NCBI GenBank assembly: GCA_013373005.1
Contig: JABXIP010000092.1
Span: 1-11,010, forward strand
Length of the DNA: 11,010 bases
From: Cytophagia bacterium
Lineage (GTDB): Bacteria > Bacteroidota > Bacteroidia > Cytophagales > Cyclobacteriaceae
Direction of reading: 5' to 3'
Shown: positions 6,313-11,010 of the stretch, piece by piece
Position numbering within the stretch: the stretch's first letter is position 1
Layout: the number at the start of each line of letters is the position of its first letter
Position numbers and translations under genes: made by a program
The notes under the pieces: model-generated
Database searches by the model: none
What the model saw: the letters and a program-made list of their open reading frames with translations, nothing else
What the model was told of the DNA's origin: nothing

Positions 6313-7337
6313 GATTCAGGAAGTTTACAATCATATCAATACTATTTGCACTATTTGCATCGGCTCAGGCCCAAGAGAAAGGCGGCAGAATTTATACGGA
6401 GTTTATCGACTCCACATTCTCGATGATTCAAGATCAATGGTTATATATTGAGAAAGTTGATATTGAAGCTTACAGACGAAAGGCAGATTCCTTAAAAAAA
6501 CACATTGAAAGTACCGAGGAACTTATGCCTCTTTTCCAGCAAATGTTCGATGAGGCACAAGACAATCATAGCTTCTTCTGGGTCAATAATAAAAAGTATT
6601 CATCTCACTTTGGACAACTCTCAGAGGACGACATCCGCAAACCGTTAATGGATGCCCTGGAAAATGGTGAAGGCATTTATAAAGCTGAGATTATTGATAA
6701 TATAGGTTATCTGAGAATACCTCAAGATAATACTAGCGACAATCCAAAAGCCATGCAAAGTCATGCACAGAACTTTCACCAACAGATTTGTGAAATCTAT
6801 GAACAGAATCCGGAAGGATGGATTATCGACCTAAGGCTCAATACTGGCGGCAACATGTATCCTATGATCTCCAGCATAAGTGCCATTGTTGGTGAAGGAG
6901 ATTTCGCTTATCAGGTTGACAGAAATGGAAATAAGACCAATTGGTCTATCAAAGGCCTTGCAGTAATGCAAGGCAAGGATACGATTACATCCCTAATAAA
7001 AACTTGCTTACCTGATTTGTCGATCGAAAGGCTGGTTGTCTTAACAAGCCAAATGACCGGAAGCTCGGGTGAAATTACAGCATTGGCAGTTTCCAAACGT
7101 CCTAACACCTACTTTATAGGGGAGCAAACAGCTGGTTTCATGACCTCAAATGAGCTGATTCGTTTGCCTCAGGAGGTTTTCCTGCTTCTGGCTCATGCCC
7201 ATGAAGCCAACTCCGATGGAGAGTTAGTGAACAAAATCACTCCTGACCTCGAAATGATCGAGGGTGATAGCTTCTCCAACTTGTTGGAAGACACCAAAGT
7301 TCAGAAGGCAATTAGCTGGTTAAAAAACCGGGACTAA
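6309..7337 (+). CDS. Secreted S41-family serine peptidase (tricorn/IRBP-like subtype)
   Basis: This 342-residue protein carries a signal peptide (core about 6-19, cleavage after AQA near 21). The S41 core shows GWIIDLRLNTGGN (170-182), the nucleophile motif MTGSSGE (Ser252 most likely, three before Glu255) and FIGEQTAG (269-276). In CtpA/Tsp-type enzymes the position after this TxG holds the catalytic Lys. Here it is Phe277. An upstream DNHS (His87) matches the His of the tricorn-like S41 branch, so a Ser/His mechanism is more likely. There is no PDZ domain in this protein, but its operon neighbour at 4515 has one. The start overlaps the preceding gene by 4 nt. The next gene begins 102 nt later. 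Expected to act in the periplasm, substrate unknown. Confidence 0.88.
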   Translation: MRFRKFTIISILFALFASAQAQEKGGRIYTEFIDSTFSMIQDQWLYIEKVDIEAYRRKADSLKKHIESTEELMPLFQQMFDEAQDNHSFFWVNNKKYSSHFGQLSEDDIRKPLMDALENGEGIYKAEIIDNIGYLRIPQDNTSDNPKAMQSHAQNFHQQICEIYEQNPEGWIIDLRLNTGGNMYPMISSISAIVGEGDFAYQVDRNGNKTNWSIKGLAVMQGKDTITSLIKTCLPDLSIERLVVLTSQMTGSSGEITALAVSKRPNTYFIGEQTAGFMTSNELIRLPQEVFLLLAHAHEANSDGELVNKITPDLEMIEGDSFSNLLEDTKVQKAISWLKNRD

Positions 7338-7439
7338 TAAGGACTTTTCAACAACAAGGAATTCTTTAACTCCCATAGGAGCAACCTGCGAAAATATCGG
7401 CAGAGCGAATGGTAAACAGAAAATCATAATCAGAACCAA

Positions 7440-8138
7440 ATGGACAAGACTATCAGATCATTGGAAAGAAAACAAAAGCTCCAAACCATTATAATAGTAG
7501 CGCTCATATTGGCCATTGCATTGCTTTATATGAACCCACCTCATCATTCAACTGACAATGACATTATTCATGCTAAAGGTATAGTAATTCATGATGAAGA
7601 GGGTAAACCAAGAATTGCCATGGGTTTCCCAATAAGCAATGAAAACAGGTTTAGAAATGACACTCTAAATGGGATGGTATTCATGGATGAGAAAGGTGTT
7701 GATAGAATTCATTTAGGTCAACATGGGAAATTGTACTTAGGCGGTGAGTACTATGAAAGGTCTAATGATGGCTGGTCATTGTTTTTCAATGATGGTAAAG
7801 GAGAAGAACGCTCCGGCTATGGGTTTAGTGATGACGACAATAGCGTTGGTCTTGGCATGGACTATGGAGGTGAGTTTGGCGGAGAGGCCATTTACCTATA
7901 TGCAGCACCGGGCTTGGCTTTTATGACCCTTAATGCCGATTTACAAGAACAGAAAGGAATCAGGGATAGAATCGTCTTCTGGCATGAAACAGATAAGGAC
8001 TTGAGCATTGCTAAAATCAGTGATTCAAAAAAAGACGGCAGAATATTCCTAAAGGCTGAAAATGGTGGAAACCCTGTTATTTCCTTAACAGATAGTTTAT
8101 CGAATCAATTGACTATAACCAATGACGGGCACAACTAG
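7440..8138 (+). CDS. Membrane-anchored beta-repeat protein of unknown function
   Basis: This 232-residue protein has one transmembrane helix (about 14-31) after a Lys/Arg-rich N-terminus, so the bulk should face the periplasm. The outer part holds an internal repeat. Residues 47-62 (GIVIHDEEGKPRIAMG) and 78-93 (GMVFMDEKGVDRIHLG) share the pattern G-h-V-h-x-D-E-x-G-x-x-R-I-x-h-G. Weaker units follow near 111-128 (FFNDGKGEERSGYG), about 172-193 and 200-217. The pattern suggests stacked beta-hairpins and no catalytic motif is visible. A binding or scaffold role for the neighbouring secreted enzymes is a guess. The gene overlaps the next by 17 nt. It follows the S41 gene by 102 nt of unremarkable AT-rich DNA in which I see no promoter or terminator. 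Confidence 0.82.
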   Translation: MDKTIRSLERKQKLQTIIIVALILAIALLYMNPPHHSTDNDIIHAKGIVIHDEEGKPRIAMGFPISNENRFRNDTLNGMVFMDEKGVDRIHLGQHGKLYLGGEYYERSNDGWSLFFNDGKGEERSGYGFSDDDNSVGLGMDYGGEFGGEAIYLYAAPGLAFMTLNADLQEQKGIRDRIVFWHETDKDLSIAKISDSKKDGRIFLKAENGGNPVISLTDSLSNQLTITNDGHN

Positions 8139-9222
8139 ATTTAGCACAAAGTTGGTATTGCAAGCTACTTCCATTTTCGAGAAATCCGCCCAAACAAAAC
8201 TGTGGATGCTCACGCTATTAATTACCTGCCTAAATATTGATTGCAAGTCCCAAAACATCAATATCACATATGATAATTCCCAAAGCCAATATCTTCTTAC
8301 TTATTGGAAAAAAGGGAGTATTAGCGAGGAGGAAATGGACAAATTCATGGGGCTCTATGGAACGAAGATGTACCTAAAAAAATTGGCTACTTTCTTCGAT
8401 GATGTTGATCCTGTGTCGTTTGAACAGAGCATTAGACAAGCAATAGAAGGTAAGCCCTCTGCCAATGATCGCTACATGCTTAACCAGCTACTGAGCAAAA
8501 AAGAGACCGCCCAAAAAATGCTCAACCTTATCCAAGAACATGAGGCCGAAATCACTCAAAAGTCAATTCAGCTGATCTCCAGGTATGTTCCAGACATCCT
8601 AACTATGGACATGAAAGTTTACTTGGTTTTTGGCATAATCGGGGGTGGCTGGACCTTTGCAGACGAACCTAACGCTTTCTTTCTAGATATCTCTAACCTT
8701 GGTGTGGACTATGAGGGAATGACCTATCTCGCGGCACATGAGCTATTCCACGTTGTTCAAGACAGAATGATGCCTCCATCTACCGCCAAGCACAATGGCG
8801 TTCGGTACTTAATAGACGAAATGGTGAAAGAGGGCATGGCTACCTTTATTGCCGACTTCGGACATACCACCAACAATGGTGAGTATAGTCAATTCAGTGT
8901 GTCTATTCAAAACAGAAACCTGAGAAGAATTCAAAGCAATTTCACCCTGCTTGAAACACTAATTTTCAGAGCTCATTTCGATCAAGAAGTTCAAATTGAT
9001 CAGTTGTACAGCATCGGCCTAAGTGGAATGTATGGTAGTCCTTTATACTATGTTGCCTACTATATGATCTCAAAATTAGATGAAGAGCAAAAATCAGGAG
9101 ATTATGTCATGTCAATGTTCAATCAGCCATATGAAAAATTGGTTCTAGACTACAATGCATTGGCATTAGAAAAGGGATATCCAAGCCTTAGCAAGCAAAT
9201 AATAGAGATAATACAGCGATAA
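8122..9222 (+). CDS. Secreted zinc metallopeptidase-like protein (HExxH)
   Basis: The zinc motif is in TYLAAHELFHVVQD: His206 and His210 as ligands, Glu207 as catalytic base. A likely third ligand is Glu237 in DEMVKEGMATF, 27 residues on, the gluzincin arrangement. The layout resembles putative Zn-dependent peptidases of unknown function found in Bacteroidota, but I cannot assign the exact family. A hydrophobic stretch (about 27-38) followed by CKSQ looks like a signal sequence. From the ATG at 8122 it has an unusually long N-region of about 26 residues. The next in-frame ATG (8206) leaves no positive charges before the core, so 8122 is preferred. That start overlaps the preceding gene by 17 nt. 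Total length 366 residues. No lipobox of good quality. Probably active outside the inner membrane. Confidence 0.85.
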   Translation: MTGTTRFSTKLVLQATSIFEKSAQTKLWMLTLLITCLNIDCKSQNINITYDNSQSQYLLTYWKKGSISEEEMDKFMGLYGTKMYLKKLATFFDDVDPVSFEQSIRQAIEGKPSANDRYMLNQLLSKKETAQKMLNLIQEHEAEITQKSIQLISRYVPDILTMDMKVYLVFGIIGGGWTFADEPNAFFLDISNLGVDYEGMTYLAAHELFHVVQDRMMPPSTAKHNGVRYLIDEMVKEGMATFIADFGHTTNNGEYSQFSVSIQNRNLRRIQSNFTLLETLIFRAHFDQEVQIDQLYSIGLSGMYGSPLYYVAYYMISKLDEEQKSGDYVMSMFNQPYEKLVLDYNALALEKGYPSLSKQIIEIIQR

Positions 9223-9276
9223 GACATACACAGCATCACAAGGTTCATATTCATCAATTCAATTAAACCCAATCAC

Positions 9277-10320
9277 ATGAAACGAAGAATCAAACCAAGC
9301 CTCAGAACTAGTATTATCGGACTTTTGCTCATCTGCTCATGCTTTACTATTCAGGGGCAGCAGCTTACTCCAGAAAGTCTGGGTTTTAATCCCTATCAGG
9401 TTGATCACAAAACACTGGGCGAAGTCAATTTCTACATTACCTCCAATGGGCTGGAAAAGAGTAAACCCGTTTTACTTTATCTAGATGGATCTGGAGCGTT
9501 TCCACTATTTCAGATGATGGAGCAGGGTATCGGCAGCTCTGTTATCATAAATTTTTCAGAATTATCTGAGCAGTACCATGTTGTAATAATTAGTAAACCA
9601 GATGTTCCATTTATTGACTCATTGAGAATGGATTCAAAAACTGGATACCCTTTGTATGACCGTCCCGAAGGCTATACTCAAAATCTATCTTTAGATTGGA
9701 GAGTATCCGCTGCTCAGACTGCTTTGGATTTCATCTTCGATAATACACCAATTGACACTACTAAAGTTGTAGCTATGGGTATTTCTGAAGGCTTTCAAGT
9801 TGGTGCTAAATTGGCTTCCGTTGATAGCAGAATATCGCATCTGATCTTAATGGTTGGTAATGGCCTTAACCAATACTTCGACTTCATTATTCAAAATAGA
9901 ATGGACGCATATGCCGGAGACATTACTGAAGCTGAATCACAGAAAAACATAGACTCTCTTTTCAAGATTTCCCAATCAATTGCCCTGGAACCAAAAAACA
10001 CAGACAAGGAATGGTATGGTCATAGTTATTTAAGATGGAGCAGCTTTACAAAGGAGTCTCCTGCACATAGCATACTTTCGCTCGACATCCCAATCTATTT
10101 AGTTGGATGCTCAAAAGATCGTAACAGTTCTGTTTTAGGCACAGACTATTTGTATCTGGAAAGTCTAACTAAAGGAAAAACCAATATTACATACAGAGTC
10201 TATCCTTATGACCACTCCTTCAATGAGCAAATATTGGATGAGGAAGGCAGAGTTGTATCATTTCAGAATCATAGAACAGAAGTACTTGGGGAAGCATTTG
10301 AATGGTTAGTGAATAACTAA
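9277..10320 (+). CDS. Secreted alpha/beta hydrolase
   Basis: This 347-residue protein has an Arg/Lys-rich N-terminus and hydrophobic core (about 12-25), with likely cleavage before QQL (near 27-28). The hydrolase fold shows VLLYLDGSGAFP (65-76) as the oxyanion strand, the nucleophile elbow MGISEGFQ (Ser170), a candidate acid in VGCSKDRN (Asp281) and His313 in YPYDHSF. The triad looks complete. The segment IDTTKVVAMGISEG closely parallels VDTTKIIVYGNSMG in the PDZ-hydrolase at 4515, so the two are likely distant paralogues. This one lacks the PDZ domain. It is the last gene of the plus-strand run, 54 nt after the metallopeptidase gene, and faces rplQ. Substrate unknown, an esterase or peptidase role being most likely. 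Confidence 0.87.
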   Translation: MKRRIKPSLRTSIIGLLLICSCFTIQGQQLTPESLGFNPYQVDHKTLGEVNFYITSNGLEKSKPVLLYLDGSGAFPLFQMMEQGIGSSVIINFSELSEQYHVVIISKPDVPFIDSLRMDSKTGYPLYDRPEGYTQNLSLDWRVSAAQTALDFIFDNTPIDTTKVVAMGISEGFQVGAKLASVDSRISHLILMVGNGLNQYFDFIIQNRMDAYAGDITEAESQKNIDSLFKISQSIALEPKNTDKEWYGHSYLRWSSFTKESPAHSILSLDIPIYLVGCSKDRNSSVLGTDYLYLESLTKGKTNITYRVYPYDHSFNEQILDEEGRVVSFQNHRTEVLGEAFEWLVNN

Positions 10321-10331
10321 CCTAAATGACA

Positions 10332-10361
10332 CCGTGCAGAGAAGCTGCGGATAGCACTTTT
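10332..10361 (+). terminator. Weak hairpin plus T-run at the end of the plus-strand run
   Basis: CC and GCAG (10332-10339) pair with CTGC and GG (10345-10350) with a 2-nt bulge. Four Ts follow at 10358-10361. It is a modest terminator candidate 11 nt after the last hydrolase stop. The rplQ hairpin just beyond may also block plus-strand transcripts. Confidence 0.4.
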
Positions 10362-10366
10362 ATCAA

Positions 10367-10388
10367 ACATACATTTTGATTAAGTGAA
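10367..10388. repeat. Right copy of the imperfect flanking repeat (ACATACATTT..TAAGTGAA)
   Basis: This is the counterpart of 1651-1670, with 4 instead of 2 nt between the blocks. Here it lies only 8 nt before the 63-bp trailer copy, whereas on the left the two elements are separated by the 253-residue gene. Confidence 0.45.
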
Positions 10389-10390
10389 GC

Positions 10391-10427
10391 AAAAAGAAAA
10401 GGGATTGAACTTTCGCTCAATCCCTTT
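10391..10427 (-). terminator. Strong intrinsic terminator of the rplQ operon
   Basis: It has the same 13-pair stem and GAAA loop as the hairpin behind the AraC gene (arms 10417-10427 and 10398-10408). On the minus strand it is followed by TTTTCTTTTT (complement of 10391-10400). It lies about 30 nt past the rplQ stop. Confidence 0.85.
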
Positions 10428-10459
10428 CAATATCTAGTAATATATTATTACTCTTTGCT
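10397..10459 (-). repeat. Right copy of the 63-bp rplQ trailer, probably the original
   Basis: It differs from 2486-2548 at two positions and ends at the rplQ stop codon. Because rplQ is an ancient gene and its trailer belongs here, this copy is taken as the parent and the left one as the duplicate. That direction is inferred. Confidence 0.85.
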
Positions 10460-11010
10460 TACTTTTTCTCTTCATCAGAGTCGGTAGCCTCATCTGCAGA
10501 AGCTTCTGGAGCCTCTTCAGTTTCAGCTTCAGCAGCAGGAGCTTCTTCGGTTTCAGCAGCAACTTCTTCAGCTACTACCTCTTCCTTCACTTCCTCTACT
10601 TCTTCTACTTTAGCTTCTTCTACTGCAGGTGCAGCAGTTGTAGCTTCAGTAGCTTTTTTACCACCTCTTCTGCTTCTTCTGGTAGTTTTCTTCTCTTCCT
10701 TGGTATCTCCTAGCAACAATTCGTTATAGTCTACCAATTCGATGATACACATATCAGCATTATCACCAAGTCTGTTACCCGTTTTGATAATTCTGGTATA
10801 CCCACCAGGTCTGTCTGCTATCTTCTCTGCTACTTCGTTAAACAATGTAGTAACAGACTCTTTGTCTTGCAGGTAAGAGAATACTACCCTTCTAGAGTTA
10901 GTTGAATCGTCTTTTGCTTTAGTAAGCAATGGTTCAACAAACTTTCTCAAAGCTTTCGCTTTAGCTACAGTAGTAGTGATTCTTTTATGCTGAATCAAAG
11001 AAGAAGCCAT
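10459..11010 (-). CDS. rplQ: Ribosomal protein bL17, 5' end outside the window
   Basis: bL17 is a protein of the large ribosomal subunit. The visible 183 residues begin MASSLIQHKRITTTVAKAKA, which in the family is internal. About 23 residues with the usual MRHGKK-type start should lie beyond base 11010. RRVVFSYLQDKESVTTLFNEV and DRPGGYTRIIKTGNRLGDNA (to about residue 86) are typical core motifs. From about 108 the protein has an Arg/Lys patch (TRRSRRGGKK), then a low-complexity acidic Ala/Glu/Val tail of about 65 residues. Such a C-terminal extension is frequent in Bacteroidota bL17. The tail is encoded by repetitive GAA/GCT-type codons. The gene ends the ribosomal protein operon, whose upstream part is not in the window. 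The terminator follows about 30 nt after the stop. Confidence 0.97.
   Translation of the reverse strand: MASSLIQHKRITTTVAKAKALRKFVEPLLTKAKDDSTNSRRVVFSYLQDKESVTTLFNEVAEKIADRPGGYTRIIKTGNRLGDNADMCIIELVDYNELLLGDTKEEKKTTRRSRRGGKKATEATTAAPAVEEAKVEEVEEVKEEVVAEEVAAETEEAPAAEAETEEAPEASADEATDSDEEKK

Noticed and set aside
7744..7926. A 60-codon plus-strand frame rich in Met
   Set aside because: It lies inside the beta-repeat protein gene in another frame, and the host frame shows a clear protein repeat.
11008..11010. The Met at the window edge as the true rplQ start
   Set aside because: bL17 proteins have about 23 conserved residues before this point, so the gene continues beyond the window.

Overview
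The window looks like a chromosomal segment of a marine or soil Bacteroidota bacterium, most likely of the Cytophagales type. The evidence is a 7TM-AraC regulator, a lipoprotein with a Cys-Ser-Glu start, several secreted hydrolases of Bacteroidota style, an L17 protein with a long acidic Ala/Glu tail, and a carA promoter that fits the Bacteroidota consensus (TTG, 19 nt, TAnnTTTG). Genus cannot be fixed from the sequence alone.

Two housekeeping blocks frame the window, both on the minus strand. On the right is rplQ (ribosomal protein bL17, N-terminus cut by the window edge). On the left are carA (carbamoyl-phosphate synthase small subunit) and the first 129 codons of eno (enolase). From general knowledge, rplQ, carA and eno are close neighbours in many Bacteroidota. 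Here they are separated by about 9 kb of accessory genes.

The accessory block has two parts. Next to carA is a single plus-strand gene (1674-2435), an unrecognised helical protein with a faint HEPN-like look. The rest is a divergent unit: a minus-strand membrane-bound AraC-family regulator (2547-3686) and, facing away from it, seven plus-strand genes (3859-10320). These encode a lipoprotein, a secreted PDZ plus alpha/beta hydrolase, a four-helix membrane protein, a secreted S41 peptidase, a membrane-anchored beta-repeat protein, a secreted HExxH zinc peptidase-like protein and a second secreted alpha/beta hydrolase. Every product of the seven-gene run is predicted to be in the membrane or beyond it, which suggests one envelope function under the divergent regulator. 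The substrate is unknown. One junction is an ATGA overlap and another a 17-nt overlap, and no other clear promoter is visible inside the run.

The most notable non-coding signal is a 63-bp sequence present twice with only two mismatches, at 2486-2548 and 10397-10459. Each copy runs from directly behind a stop codon (the AraC gene and rplQ respectively) through a strong minus-strand terminator hairpin with a GAAA loop. The region between the copies therefore looks like an insertion or rearrangement bounded by a duplicated rplQ trailer. A second, shorter and imperfect sequence pair (1651-1670 and 10367-10388) lies just outside the left terminator copy's gene and just before the right terminator copy. 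It suggests the 253-residue gene entered separately. No transposase, integrase, tRNA, rRNA or CRISPR array was seen.
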